Source: an uncultured Oscillospiraceae bacterium
Lineage (GTDB): Bacteria > Bacillota > Clostridia > Oscillospirales > Ruminococcaceae
Length of the DNA: 64,000 nt
Direction of reading: 5' to 3'
Assembly: GCA_910577565.1 (NCBI GenBank)
Contig: CAJTNJ010000007.1
Location: 24,373-88,372 of the forward strand
Below the pieces are notes generated by a model. The model had not been told where the DNA came from. It was given only the letters and a program-made list of their open reading frames with translations, and ran no database searches. This document shows, in pieces, positions 8,837 through 18,814 of this stretch (the first letter of the stretch is position 1; every line of letters starts with the position of its first letter). A program made the position numbers and the translations under genes.

Positions 8837-8950
8837 ATGAAAGTGAGACCTTCAGTCAAGCCCATATGTGAAAAATGTAAGATAATTAAACGCAAAGGGC
8901 GTGTAATGGTAATTTGTGAAAACAAAAAGCATAAACAAAGACAAGGTTAA
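8837..8950 (+). CDS. rpmJ: 50S ribosomal protein L36, zinc form
   Basis: A 37-residue protein encoded in the gap between infA and rpsM. The product (MKVRPSVKPICEKCKIIKRK) has zinc ligands C11, C14, C27 and H32. The AAAGGAGGT site is 7 nt upstream of the ATG. This is the zinc-bearing form common in Firmicutes. Confidence 0.97.
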   Translation: MKVRPSVKPICEKCKIIKRKGRVMVICENKKHKQRQG

Positions 8951-9011
8951 AAACTAAAGTTAATCAACAATATAAAAAATTAAAAATAAAGTTTTGCATT
9001 GGAGGTGCATT

Positions 9012-9380
9012 ATGGCTCGTATAGCTGGTGTGGACTTACCCAGAGAAAAACGTATCGAGATCGGTTTGACATATATATATGGAATCGGTCGCAGCACTGC
9101 TAAAAATATTTTAGAAGCAACAGGTGTTAATCCTGATACTAGAGTTTATGATTTAACAGAAGAAGATACGTCAAAACTGCGTGAGTATATTGATAAAAAC
9201 TTAAACGTTGAAGGAGATCTAAGGCGTGAAATTGGGTTAAATATAAAAAGACTAATTGAAATAAATTGCTATCGTGGAAGACGTCATAGACTGGGTTTGC
9301 CCGTTAGAGGTCAAAAGACAAAAACAAATGCTCGCACAAGAAAAGGTCCTAAAAAGACGATGGCAAACAAGAAAAAGTAG
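9012..9380 (+). CDS. rpsM: 30S ribosomal protein S13
   Basis: Head protein contacting P-site tRNA and the B1 bridges, 122 residues (MARIAGVDLPREKRIEIGL; C-terminal RGQKTKTNARTRKGPKKT). The ATG at 9012 follows GGAGGTG; the upstream in-frame ATG at 8994 lies before that site. First gene of the alpha-operon portion. Confidence 0.98.
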   Translation: MARIAGVDLPREKRIEIGLTYIYGIGRSTAKNILEATGVNPDTRVYDLTEEDTSKLREYIDKNLNVEGDLRREIGLNIKRLIEINCYRGRRHRLGLPVRGQKTKTNARTRKGPKKTMANKKK

Positions 9381-9395
9381 AGGAGGGACAATAAT

Positions 9396-9794
9396 ATGGC
9401 AAATGTTGGCAAAAAAACTGCTGTTCGCAGGCGCAGAGAACGTAAAAATATACAAAAAGGGGCGGTACATATACAGTCCACCTTTAACAACACAATAGTA
9501 ACCATCACCGATACAAAAGGCAATGCGATTTCTTGGGCATCTGCCGGAGGACTTGGTTTTCGCGGAAGCAGAAAGTCCACTCCGTTTGCGGCACAAACTG
9601 CAGCGGAAACTGCGGCGAAAGTAGCAATGGAGCATGGCTTAAAATCTGTGGAAGTTTTCGTGAAAGGACCGGGAGCCGGACGTGAGGCAGCGATTCGTGC
9701 TTTACAATCAGCAGGCTTAGAGGTTAGCATGATCAAAGATGTTACACCGATTCCTCACAACGGATGTCGTCCTCCAAAGAGAAGACGTGTATAA
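9396..9794 (+). CDS. rpsK: 30S ribosomal protein S11
   Basis: Platform protein near the E-site, 132 residues. Carries the conserved IQSTFNNTIVTITD and the C-terminal DVTPIPHNGCRPPKRRRV. Follows rpsM by 15 nt with an AGGAGGG site. Confidence 0.98.
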   Translation: MANVGKKTAVRRRRERKNIQKGAVHIQSTFNNTIVTITDTKGNAISWASAGGLGFRGSRKSTPFAAQTAAETAAKVAMEHGLKSVEVFVKGPGAGREAAIRALQSAGLEVSMIKDVTPIPHNGCRPPKRRRV

Positions 9795-9816
9795 TTAACA
9801 ATAGGAGGTAAATGCA

Positions 9817-10443
9817 ATGGCAAGATATACTGGAGCAGTGTGCAGACTTTGCCGCAGGGAAGGCAAGAAGCTGTTTTTAAAAGGCGAACGTTGCTATTCT
9901 GACAAATGTTCTGTATCCAGAAGAGAATATGCACCTGGGCAGCATGGTCAGGGTAGAAAGAAGATATCTGAATATGGTATTCAGCTTAGATCAAAACAGA
10001 TGGCTAAGCGTTATTATGGTGTTTTAGAAAGCCAATTTTCAAAATATTTTGAGATGGCAGAAAGAAAAGCAGGAATGACAGGTGAGAACTTGCTTAGAAT
10101 TTTGGAGTCGCGCTTGGACAATGTAATATATAGTGCAGGTTTTGCATCTTCAAGAGCGGAAGCTAAGCAACTTATATTGCACAATCATTTTACTTTGAAC
10201 GGCAGGAAAGTTAACATATCCTCGATTTTGGTAAAACCCGGAGATGTAATTGAGTTGAAATCTAACAGTAAGTCTTCTGAAAAGTTTAAGGCAATAGTTG
10301 AAAATTTTGCATCTCGCCCAACACCGATGTGGATGAATGTGGACAAAGATACTATGACAATTAAGATTGAACGTCTTTGTAACCGTGATGAAGTTGAGCT
10401 TGAAATTGAAGAGCATCTCATTGTAGAGTTATACTCTAAATAA
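9817..10443 (+). CDS. rpsD: 30S ribosomal protein S4, zinc form
   Basis: Nucleates 30S assembly at the five-way junction of 16S rRNA. The 208-residue protein has four N-terminal cysteines (C9, C12, C26, C31) forming the zinc site of the C+ form and an S4 RNA-binding domain (LESRLDNVIYSAGFASSRAEAKQ in two parts). Lies within the alpha operon rather than as a separate locus. About 110 nt separate it from rpoA; I see no classical terminator there. Confidence 0.98.
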   Translation: MARYTGAVCRLCRREGKKLFLKGERCYSDKCSVSRREYAPGQHGQGRKKISEYGIQLRSKQMAKRYYGVLESQFSKYFEMAERKAGMTGENLLRILESRLDNVIYSAGFASSRAEAKQLILHNHFTLNGRKVNISSILVKPGDVIELKSNSKSSEKFKAIVENFASRPTPMWMNVDKDTMTIKIERLCNRDEVELEIEEHLIVELYSK

Positions 10444-10553
10444 GCCAAGCTGATATTTTGAGTAACTAAAAAACGATAATATTATTGTTTAAACTGTGTT
10501 ACTGATTAATAGACATATACTGTTTTCTAAACTGTTTACAGGAGGATCTTTAA

Positions 10554-11504
10554 ATGATAGAAATCGAAAAACCAAAAATCGAGGCGGCCGGCATAAAAGC
10601 AGACGGAACATATGGGAAATTGGTTCTTGAGCCGCTTGAACGTGGTTTTGGAATAACGCTTGGTAATTCGCTAAGAAGAGTGCTTTTGTCTTCACTTCCG
10701 GGTGTCGCTGTAACTTCAATAAAGATAGATGGCATACAGCACGAGTTTACAACTGTTCCCGGAGTAAAAGAAGATGTAACGGAGATAACCTTAAACATAA
10801 AAGGCTTGACAGCTAAAATTCACGGAGAAGCACCAAAGACAGTTTATATAGAGGCAAGTGGTGAAGGCGAGGTAACTGCCGGGGATATTAAATGTGATTC
10901 AGAGGTAGAAATTTTAAATAGAAATATGCATATAGCAACACTTGATAAGGGTGCTAAGCTTAATATGCAGTTGATTTTGGATCGCGGTAGGGGATATGTA
11001 TCTGCTGAGAGAAACAAAGCAATAGTTCCACAGGAGATAGGCATAATTCCTGTAGATAGCATATATACGCCGGTTATGAAAGTGAACTATTCGGTTGAAA
11101 ATACCCGTGTAGGGCAGGTTACTGACTATGATAAATTGACACTTGAAGTGTGGACTGACGGTACTATTTCGGCCAAGGAAGCTATATCTCTTGCAGCCAA
11201 GGTTCTCAATGAACATCTCAACTTGTTCATAGACCTATCTGATGAAGGATATTCTGAGCAAATTATGGTTGAAAAAGATAACACAAGACAAGAGAGAATC
11301 CTTGAGATGACTATTGAGGAGCTTGATTTATCAGTTCGTTCTTTTAACTGTTTAAAACGAGCCGGAATAAATACCGTTGAGGATTTAACAAATAAAACCG
11401 AAGAAGACATGATGAAAGTCAGAAATCTTGGCAGAAAGTCTCTTGACGAAGTATTAATGAAATTAAAATCATTGGGTTATGATTTAAAATTGAGTGAAGA
11501 ATAA
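10554..11504 (+). CDS. rpoA: DNA-directed RNA polymerase alpha subunit
   Basis: Scaffold of core RNA polymerase. The 316-residue protein has the alpha-NTD (EPLERGFGITLGNSLRRVLLSS) needed for dimerisation and beta binding, and an alpha-CTD ending in RNLGRKSLDEVLMKLKSLG that contacts UP elements and regulators. Start ATG at 10554 follows AGGAGG by 9 nt. Normal length. Confidence 0.98.
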   Translation: MIEIEKPKIEAAGIKADGTYGKLVLEPLERGFGITLGNSLRRVLLSSLPGVAVTSIKIDGIQHEFTTVPGVKEDVTEITLNIKGLTAKIHGEAPKTVYIEASGEGEVTAGDIKCDSEVEILNRNMHIATLDKGAKLNMQLILDRGRGYVSAERNKAIVPQEIGIIPVDSIYTPVMKVNYSVENTRVGQVTDYDKLTLEVWTDGTISAKEAISLAAKVLNEHLNLFIDLSDEGYSEQIMVEKDNTRQERILEMTIEELDLSVRSFNCLKRAGINTVEDLTNKTEEDMMKVRNLGRKSLDEVLMKLKSLGYDLKLSEE

Positions 11505-11525
11505 ATTCAGTAAGGGGTGATTAAA

Positions 11526-11867
11526 ATGGCAGGCAGCAGAAAACTTGGCAGAGCGACTGATCACAGAAAAGCAATGTTAAGAGCAATGGTTACGTTTTTG
11601 CTGGAAAATGGAAAAATAGAAACTACGCTTACAAGAGCCAAAGAGGTTCGTTCAATGACAGAAAAAATGATAACTTTGGGCAAAAAAGGCGGATTGCACT
11701 CTAAGCGTCAAGCTATGGCCTACATAACAAAAGAGTCGGTTATGGCAAAGTTATTTAATGAGATAGCACCGAAATATGCTGATCGCAATGGTGGTTATAC
11801 GAGCATAGTAAAAATTGGTCCGCGTCGTGGAGATGCAGCCGAGATGGCGATAATTACTCTTGTTTAA
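11526..11867 (+). CDS. rplQ: 50S ribosomal protein L17
   Basis: Tunnel-exit protein of the large subunit; 113 residues (MAGSRKLGRATDHRKAMLRAM). The ATG at 11526 follows AAGGGGTGA; the GTG at 11517 overlaps that site. Final gene of the ribosomal block, followed within 20 nt by a terminator. Confidence 0.97.
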   Translation: MAGSRKLGRATDHRKAMLRAMVTFLLENGKIETTLTRAKEVRSMTEKMITLGKKGGLHSKRQAMAYITKESVMAKLFNEIAPKYADRNGGYTSIVKIGPRRGDAAEMAIITLV

Positions 11868-11884
11868 ATTAGATATTCAAAAAG

Positions 11885-11915
11885 AAGGTCGGGTTGTGAA
11901 CATCCGATCTTTTTT
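11885..11915 (+). terminator. Rho-independent terminator after rplQ
   Basis: A 10-bp stem (AAGGTCGGGT with ATCCGATCTT, including G-U pairs) and a 7-nt loop, followed by a run of six T. It closes the ribosomal protein operon. Confidence 0.9.
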
Positions 11916-12284
11916 GATTGTAGATAACTTAGGTTATGTATGCTTTTGTATTGATTAAGTAATATGGAGAATATTGTTAGTTTTGTTATGATGGTTTTTA
12001 TGTGTGGTGCGGTTGTTCTTATAAAATGCAATTTAAGGAAAAGGTTTATGTTTGAAAGGTTCATGCAGCGTATTAAATAATATAAGTGGAGAATTTAATG
12101 AAAGTGAATATTGGAATGGAAATAGAAAGGGTGTTGGGAATAGGGAAAAATATGTGCCTATATTGGATAGAGAAATATGCGAAGGAAAATAGAATCTAAA
12201 AGATAGCAAATGAGCGAATAAAAGTAATATAAATGGACGGAATTTACAGTTGTGCTATAGAGAAAAAAGAGTATATTAGGATAT
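11916..12284 (+). other. Intergenic stretch with remnants of a transposase helix-turn-helix
   Basis: No intact gene. At 12098-12199 a 33-codon frame with a GTGGAG site encodes EIERVLGIGKNMCLYWIEKY, which resembles the helix-turn-helix of IS1-type InsA. It lies outside the clearer IS1-like copy next to it and is probably debris of another copy. At 11964-12080 a 38-codon frame could encode one hydrophobic segment with a basic tail, but it has no visible ribosome binding site and is probably not a gene. Confidence 0.4.
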
Positions 12285-13072
12285 ATTTGGGAGTGACCAA
12301 ATAAAAGATAATATAATAAAATTTATGGAAAATATAAAATACCCGGAAGTGCTGGAACGAAAAAATATGGAAAGTAGAAAAGCAAAAATGGAAATAACAG
12401 CATAAATGTAAAAAGTGCAGAAGAAAATTTATAATAGAATTAAATTATGATAAGGAGTTAAAAAAGAAGACAATACAAATATTTTATGAAGGGAACAGTG
12501 TAAGAAAAGTAAGAATGATAATGAAAATAAATAGTATATAATTGGATAAAAGCATTAAATAAGAGAGTAGAAGAAAATAAGACTAAGGGGAAAAAATTCA
12601 TAAATGAATTAATAGAAATGGATGTGTTAACAGTTATGTAGAAGGGGAAACATAATATATGTTATAACACTAGTAATAGAAAAAAAGAAAAATAGTAGGA
12701 TATGATATTTCGTTTGATAAAAATAAAATATAGCTGAGAAGACGCCGAAATAAAAATATTACTATTTTGATGCAAATCCAAGCTATCAAAATGTATGCTA
12801 TAGTGGTAAACATTTTTATTTCAAAGACAAAAGCCATACTTTTACAGTAGAAGAAATCTATGCTGATATTGATAAATATATAGTTGTTTTACAGAAACGC
12901 TCTAAATGCTTTTTTCGCTCATTAGATACTTTAAAAATTGTCTTGAATATTTTTGTATATGCTTATAACAAATTTGGTGAGTTTAAGCTTCGTTTTTCTC
13001 TTTTTAAAAATTCTGCTTCTCTTATTGACTTTCTTACTTATCTTTAATTTGGGCACTTCCAGAACTTACATT
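12285..13072 (+). mobile_element. Degenerate IS1-like insertion sequence, copy 1
   Basis: About 785 bp, the size of an IS1-family element. The ends form an imperfect inverted repeat: TGGGAGTGACCAAATAAAAG near 12288 matches the complement of the right end near 13045-13062. Inside, out-of-frame pieces recall an InsA zinc ribbon (a KCKKCRRKF-like segment near 12415) and helix-turn-helix, then an InsB-like DDE end (RSKCFFRSLDTLKIVLNIFVYAYNKF near 12900-12975). Many stops and frameshifts make it inactive. Related fragments lie at 20055-20595, 44325-44485 and 47440-47612. Confidence 0.75.
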
Positions 13073-13755
13073 GATCCGACAATATGTGACTAATAAATTC
13101 TAAACTGCAGTCTAATTGTTCTTTTGTTAAAGCTGCAGTACCGTGGATATATTCGATATATTTTCCGGACTGTATCACATTTTGATCCGCAGTGGTCAAA
13201 TAACTGTAAAATTAACAAACTCGGAGTATATACTAAGATTTATGAGTAAATACAATATCCCGGCCAGTATATACAAATATATGTAAAATTTGCTTCATCA
13301 GTTTGCCTAGTTGGTTATGCAAAAGGTAAGAAATTTTATTAATATACTGCAATAAAAGCAACTAGTGGTTAGAAGGCGTTAATACAATAAAATTCCAATG
13401 TGTCCTCTAAATTGGTATTATTCTAAACATACTCTTTTTTCTTTCTTTAATTTGTAACAAATAATTTGAAAACCTATATAAAGTGTAAATAATTAAAAAC
13501 TAAGCGTCAGTTACAAACATGTTAAAAAGATAAATTTTAGCTATAATATTAATCATTCTAAAGGAATAATTTAAAATACACAAGCTTATTTGCAACATTT
13601 TATTTCTGCACAAAAAGTTAAATGCAACTTTTTGAGATAACCGTCACTAATTAATTTTGGCGTAGCCTCTGAGCTTTTATACTTATATATTTTGCTTTTT
13701 AAGTTTTTAAAATATTTTCGCAATAACATTATTAAATTTAACTATATGTATAAAT
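13073..13755. other. Intergenic, decayed; one short open segment on the minus strand
   Basis: No intact gene. On the minus strand 13073-13208 a ~45-codon stretch without stops reads like protein (AADQ-type start lost; SGKYIEYIHGTAALTKEQLD in the middle), bounded upstream by stops. It may be the tail of a gene broken by the adjoining IS1-like copy. I do not recognise the family. The rest is AT-rich and shows nothing I can support. Confidence 0.35.
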
Positions 13756-14601
13756 TTAATCATCTTTTAAAATCAAAGCTTTATAAATATCGCTTTTTTT
13801 GTAATTTGTCAAAAAAGCCGCTTGTTTTGCAGCATCAGTTGGTTTAGCGCCTTTTAAAACCAATTCTTTTGCAAGTTGCACAGTTTCCTCAAAGCTTTGT
13901 TTTGGGCATGCGTCTTCATTATTAGACGCTCCTTCAACAACCAAGACATGCTCACCTTTTGGGCTAACACCTTCTTGATTAAAGTGATTCACTGCATCCA
14001 AAAGTGTGGTTGTTAAAACGCTCTCGTGTATTTTTGTGAGTTCTTTAACTATTGCAATCTTACGGTTACCAAGTTCGCTTAAAAGATCACTTAGCGTAGA
14101 TTTTAGTTTGTGAGGCGCTTCGTAAAAAATTAAAGTGTGCTTCAAATTTTTAAGTTCCGATATTCTGTCGAGCTTATTTTTGCGGTTGGTAGAAAGAAAG
14201 CCACAAAAAGTAAAGCGAGAACTATCAAGACCACTTATGCATAAAGCAGCAATAGCAGCAGTTGGTCCGGGAATAACCTTGACTTCTATGCTATTTTCTT
14301 TGCAAAGTCTGACTAACTTCTCACCAGGATCGGATATGCACGGCATGCCTGCGTCTGAGACAATTGCTGCGCTTTTACCATCTAATATTTTTTTTATAAT
14401 TTGCATGTCTCTGTTCGATTGACTGTGCTCGTGATAGCTTATAAGCGGCTTTTTTATGCCAAATCTGTTTAGCAATTTTATCGTAACTCGAGTATCTTCA
14501 GCGGCTATAAAATCAACCAAATTAAGTGTCTCTTTTGCGCGAGGAGAAAAATCATCAAGATTTCCTATTGGTGTACCCACAACATATAGTGTACCGCTCA
14601 C
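13756..14601 (-). CDS. rsmI: 16S rRNA (cytidine1402-2'-O)-methyltransferase RsmI
   Basis: SAM-dependent methyltransferase of the tetrapyrrole-methylase fold that 2'-O-methylates C1402 in the 30S decoding centre. The 281-residue protein has the motifs LYVVGTPIGNLDDFSPRA, AAEDTRVTIKLL, VSDAGMPCISDPG and PGPTAAIAALCISGL. A GTG start at 14601 is used with AGGAGG upstream. It begins 3 nt after the trmN6 stop, so the two RNA methyltransferases form an operon, as in many Firmicutes. Confidence 0.96.
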   Translation of the reverse strand: MSGTLYVVGTPIGNLDDFSPRAKETLNLVDFIAAEDTRVTIKLLNRFGIKKPLISYHEHSQSNRDMQIIKKILDGKSAAIVSDAGMPCISDPGEKLVRLCKENSIEVKVIPGPTAAIAALCISGLDSSRFTFCGFLSTNRKNKLDRISELKNLKHTLIFYEAPHKLKSTLSDLLSELGNRKIAIVKELTKIHESVLTTTLLDAVNHFNQEGVSPKGEHVLVVEGASNNEDACPKQSFEETVQLAKELVLKGAKPTDAAKQAAFLTNYKKSDIYKALILKDD

Positions 14602-14603
14602 AA

Positions 14604-15329
14604 TTAATCCTCCTGTCCATAGATCGATTTCATCTCGTTTGTGAATTCACCATCTTTGTCATATACTCTCAGTGTTTTAAGCGCTCTTAAAAACGGCTTT
14701 GAGCCCTTCTTGCCTTCAATTAAAAACATCCAAGGGGCAGTTAACTCATCTTTTGCACAAAATCGAATTATCTTTGGCTCTAAATCGTATTTTCTCATGG
14801 CACAAACAGTATCAACAAGACGCTCTGCTCTCTGGCAGATACAAAGTCTACCACCAAATTTGAGCAGTTTATTTGCAGCACGACAAACACCTTCTATATT
14901 GCATGCGGTTTCATGCCTCGCAAGTCTGTCACTTTTACCATTGCTCATCACTCCGCTTCCCAAAGCTTTATAGGGCGGGTTGCAACAAACAAGATCAAAA
15001 CTTTGAAACGGCATATTTTTAAGATCATTTAAGTCTGAAAGTTTCGGAATTATCCTATCTTCAAGGTTTGAAGAAGCAATGCCTCTTTTAGTTAGATCAA
15101 TAGCTTTTGGTTGAATATCAATAGCCCAAACTTGTTTTGGCTGGTAATGTTTTTGAAACAAAATTGGAATTATACCACAACCGCATCCAAGATCGCAAAC
15201 AAGGTCTTTATGCCTTGGCGCCGAAAAGTCCGCGAGCAAAAATGAATCTGTTCCAAACCTGTGCTCAGATGATATGTATACATAAAGGCCTTTACCCACA
15301 GTTTCACATGTTAATTTATCGTGCTCCAT
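14604..15329 (-). CDS. trmN6: tRNA1(Val) (adenine37-N6)-methyltransferase-like protein
   Basis: Class I SAM methyltransferase of the YabB/TrmN6 family. The SAM motif (VCDLGCGCGIIPIL) and the N6-adenine methylase signature NPPY are visible; 241 residues. I start at the ATG at 15329 (MEHDKL), which has GGAGG 6 nt upstream, instead of the in-frame ATG at 15350. The first ~50 codons are duplicated in decayed form twice upstream (see repeat 15175-16040). Confidence 0.92.
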   Translation of the reverse strand: MEHDKLTCETVGKGLYVYISSEHRFGTDSFLLADFSAPRHKDLVCDLGCGCGIIPILFQKHYQPKQVWAIDIQPKAIDLTKRGIASSNLEDRIIPKLSDLNDLKNMPFQSFDLVCCNPPYKALGSGVMSNGKSDRLARHETACNIEGVCRAANKLLKFGGRLCICQRAERLVDTVCAMRKYDLEPKIIRFCAKDELTAPWMFLIEGKKGSKPFLRALKTLRVYDKDGEFTNEMKSIYGQED

Positions 15330-16040
15330 TGGCTGCCTCCAAATAAACATAGATTAATTTTTGAAATTATTTTTGCGCTGCTGATTTGAAAAGAATGGCA
15401 TTTCTAATTTTAAGTAACTTTGGCGGCACCTCTAAAAGCCCATCTTAGACAAGACTAAAGTTTATGCTATAAAAAAATTCAATCAAAATATTTATGTCTT
15501 ATTACTGAAAAGTTCGTAAGCAAAAATGAGTTTATTCCAAACTTTTGCTCATGCGATATATAAATAAAGTCCTTTATCTACAGTTTTGCAAGTTAATTTG
15601 TCATGCTCATATTACCGCCCCAATAAACACGTAGCTTATTTCTTGAAGTTTTTTTTCGCATACCGCTAATTTGAAGGGTGACTTTTCTAATCCTAAGAGA
15701 ATTCGACTATATCTCTGAAGGCTCATCTTAGACCAGATTCAAGTGTATGTTATCACAAGATTTCAATCAAAATATTTATTGTCTTAGTACTGAAAATTTT
15801 GCAAGCAAAAACAAATTTGTTCCAAACCTGTGCTCAGATGATGTGTATACATAAAGGCCTTTACCCACAGTTTCACATGCTAATTTATCATGCTCAATTG
15901 GTTGCCATAATAAACACGTAGCCTATTTCTTGAAGTTCTTTTTAGCACGCTGCTGATTAGAAAGGATAGCTTTTCTAATTCTAAGTGACTTTGGAGTTAC
16001 CTCTAAAAGCTCATCTTCAGCTAAAAATTCAAGAGATTCT
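15175..16040. repeat. Three ~285-bp tandem repeats across the trmN6/typA junction
   Basis: Each unit holds the 5' part of trmN6 with its leader followed by the 3' part of typA. Anchor sequence GAAAAGT/GAAAATT followed by GCAAAAA begins near 15223, 15507 and 15792, a period of 284-285 bp. The first unit supplies the real trmN6 start; the last supplies the real typA end. The middle trmN6/typA pieces and the surplus copies are diverged and no longer coding. This explains the otherwise gene-free 15330-15922. Confidence 0.85.
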
Positions 16041-17740
16041 TCAAGACTCATCTTGCGCGGATGGGTTAACCTAAGCGCTTCATCAGAGCCTGAGGCACGC
16101 ATATTTGTAACATGCTTTTTCTTGCATACATTAACAACCAAATCATCTTGCTTTGGGGAGCACCCAACTACCATACCCTCATAAACTGGTGTGCCAGGGG
16201 AAATAAAAAGTGTACCGCGTTCTTGGGCATTATATAATCCATATGTAACAGCTTCACCGGTTTCAAATGATATGAGTGAACCGGTAGCTCTTTTGGGAAC
16301 TGTGCCTTTATATGGTTGATATGAATCGAACATCGAGTTCATAATTCCTTCGCCTTTTGTGTCAGTCAAAAATTCATTTCTATATCCAAACAATCCTCTT
16401 GACGGAATCAAAAACTCAACTCTGATTCTGCTGCCTTTTGGACTCATTGATGTCATTTCAGCTTTTCTAAGTCCCATTTTTTCCATTACAGATCCCAAGA
16501 ACTCTTCAGGTACGTCTATTGTTATGCGCTCTATTGGTTCATAGACTTTGTTATCGATTTCCTTAAATAATACACGCGGAGTTGAAACCGAAAGCTCAAA
16601 GCCTTCACGTCTCATAGTTTCAATAAGAATTGAAAGATGCATCTCGCCTCTACCTAAGACATTAAATTTCTCACTTGAATCTGAATTGGAAACTTTAAGC
16701 GAAACGTCCTTTAAAAGCTCTTTGTTTAGACGCTCATTAATTTGTCTTGAGGTTACAAATTTGCCTTCTCTGCCAGCAAATGGACTGTCGTTAACTGCAA
16801 AAGTCATCTCAACAGTTGGTTCACTTATTTTAACAAAAGGAAGCGGGTCAACTTCAAACAATTTGCAAATTGTATCTCCGATGGTTATATTTTCAATGCC
16901 GGAAAAGCAAACAATATCGCCAACCAAAGCTTTTTTAGTTGGTGTGCGTTCAAAAGAACCAATTTGGTAAAGATTAACCACTTTGCCCTTATAAGGTTCC
17001 TTTTGATTATGATAGTCGCAAACGGTTACTTCTTGCCCCTGTTTAACAGTTCCGCGCTCTACTTTACCAATCGCAATCCTTCCAACATAGTCGTTGTAGT
17101 CAATAGCCGAGACTAAAACTTGAGTGCTACCATTTTCATCACCTGATGGTGGATCAATATAATCTATGATTGTATTAAACAGCGGCATTAAATCGCTGCC
17201 TTCTTCATCTTTTGAAAGAGAGCATGTCCCGCTTCTTCCCGAGCAGAATAAAATAGGGCTCTCGAGCTGTTCTTCGTTTGCATCTAGATCGAGCAGCAAT
17301 TCCAAAACTTCATCGGATATCTCATCAATCCGCGAATCGGGCCTATCTATCTTATTCACAACAACTATTATTTTAAGTCCCAAATCAAGCGCTTTTTGGG
17401 TAACAAACCTTGTTTGGGGCATTGGCCCTTCAGCGGCATCAACCAAGAGGATAACTCCATCCACCATCTTTAAAACACGCTCAACTTCACCGCCAAAATC
17501 GGCATGTCCCGGAGTATCTATTATATTTATTTTTGTGTTTTTAAACCAAATAGAAGTGTTTTTGGCAACGATGGTAATTCCACGCTCTCTTTCAAGAGTA
17601 TTTGAATCCATAACCCGGTCTTTTATAACCTGATTTTCACGATAAGCACCTGTTTGTTTTAGCATTTGGTCAACAAGAGTTGTCTTTCCATGGTCAACGT
17701 GGGCAACTATAGCTATATTTCTCAGGTCATTTCTAATCAT
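15923..17740 (-). CDS. typA: Ribosome-associated GTPase TypA/BipA
   Basis: Translational GTPase related to EF-G, implicated in 50S assembly and stress. From the ATG at 17740 (GGAGAG 7 nt upstream) the protein has 605 residues; an in-frame ATG at 17755 overlaps that site. The G1 motif AHVDHGKT lies at 13-20, followed by RGITI, DTPGHADFGGEVERV and VVNKIDRP. The C-terminal TypA-specific domain (SRGLFGYRNEFLTDT) is present. Its last codons are also found as decayed copies downstream. Confidence 0.97.
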   Translation of the reverse strand: MIRNDLRNIAIVAHVDHGKTTLVDQMLKQTGAYRENQVIKDRVMDSNTLERERGITIVAKNTSIWFKNTKINIIDTPGHADFGGEVERVLKMVDGVILLVDAAEGPMPQTRFVTQKALDLGLKIIVVVNKIDRPDSRIDEISDEVLELLLDLDANEEQLESPILFCSGRSGTCSLSKDEEGSDLMPLFNTIIDYIDPPSGDENGSTQVLVSAIDYNDYVGRIAIGKVERGTVKQGQEVTVCDYHNQKEPYKGKVVNLYQIGSFERTPTKKALVGDIVCFSGIENITIGDTICKLFEVDPLPFVKISEPTVEMTFAVNDSPFAGREGKFVTSRQINERLNKELLKDVSLKVSNSDSSEKFNVLGRGEMHLSILIETMRREGFELSVSTPRVLFKEIDNKVYEPIERITIDVPEEFLGSVMEKMGLRKAEMTSMSPKGSRIRVEFLIPSRGLFGYRNEFLTDTKGEGIMNSMFDSYQPYKGTVPKRATGSLISFETGEAVTYGLYNAQERGTLFISPGTPVYEGMVVGCSPKQDDLVVNVCKKKHVTNMRASGSDEALRLTHPRKMSLEESLEFLAEDELLEVTPKSLRIRKAILSNQQRAKKNFKK

Positions 17741-17944
17741 ATTTATTCTCTCCATTAAACTGTAATTTTTTCAATTTTAACTTAAATAACTATTTGAGTT
17801 TTTATCAATAATATTTAACATATTTAATAAAACGCCAAAAAACAAATCTAGAAGGCGTCAGTTTTTAATCTTTAAATATATTTATTTGTTAATTATAAGA
17901 TTTATTTTAGTTCTTCTGTCATATTTTATCTGCTTTAACTTATT

Positions 17945-18760
17945 TTAAGCTATTTTTTTATTTAAGCCAAACCAATCAATAAGCGCATTTGCGACGCCCT
18001 CTTCGTCATTGGACTTACAAATATGAGCGGCAATTTTTTTCAAAGAGTCGTGGGCGTTAGAAACAGCAAAACTGTGTTTGCAAGCTTTTAGCAAATCTAC
18101 ATCATTTAGGTAGTCTCCAAAAGCCATGCGTTCATCGAAAGAGGCACCATAACGCTCGCCAATCATATTTATCGCGGCGCCTTTACCTACATCATAGTTA
18201 ATTATATCAGTCCACTCTGGTCCAGAAACAATTACTTTATGAGAGGTTTCAAACTTTTTCAAAATAGGGTATGTATAAGTTTCTGATTGATTTTTGACGT
18301 TTAAAACGGAAATTTTTGTAATAATATCGTAATTAAGGCAGTCTAAAACATCATTTAAAATTTCCTTTTGGTAGAAATATTTACTGACATTATTTTGCAA
18401 ATTTGGCAAATCATTTTCGGTGTAAGCAGCTTTAACACCACATAAAACAGGGTAGACATTAGGAGTTTTGCGAGTGATCTCAACTACTGATTTTATTAAT
18501 TCATTGTCTAACTGATTAACAAAAATTAATTCTTGCTTATCGAAAATAACCGTTCCGTTTTCCGCAATAAAGCTTGTGCCTTCATCAAGCCCATGTTGTT
18601 TAAATATGTTAAAAAGATTATAATATTGTCTACCACTTGCAACGACAAAGTGAATGCCCATTTGTTTAATTGCCTTTATAACGCGCACAGACTTAGTCGT
18701 TAGTTCCTTTTTAGAAGTAAGCAACGTACCATCCATGTCGGTAGCAACTAATTTTATCAT
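17945..18760 (-). CDS. HAD-superfamily phosphatase, Cof type
   Basis: Predicted cytosolic phosphatase for sugar phosphates, flavin phosphates or similar. The 271-residue protein has the nucleophile motif DMDGTLL (D8, D10), a Cof-type cap domain, and the C-terminal FGDYLNDVDLL motif. Own transcription unit: GGAAGGTGA precedes the ATG and a good promoter lies upstream. The substrate cannot be told from sequence. Confidence 0.92.
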   Translation of the reverse strand: MIKLVATDMDGTLLTSKKELTTKSVRVIKAIKQMGIHFVVASGRQYYNLFNIFKQHGLDEGTSFIAENGTVIFDKQELIFVNQLDNELIKSVVEITRKTPNVYPVLCGVKAAYTENDLPNLQNNVSKYFYQKEILNDVLDCLNYDIITKISVLNVKNQSETYTYPILKKFETSHKVIVSGPEWTDIINYDVGKGAAINMIGERYGASFDERMAFGDYLNDVDLLKACKHSFAVSNAHDSLKKIAAHICKSNDEEGVANALIDWFGLNKKIA

Positions 18761-18814
18761 TAAAAAAGTTCACCTTCCTAAATAGATGCTATCATTAAAA
18801 ATTGCGTAAAAATT

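Noticed and set aside
9252..9736. Minus-strand frames opposite rpsM/rpsK
   Set aside because: They are shadows of ribosomal protein genes, with no ribosome binding site and no recognisable domain.
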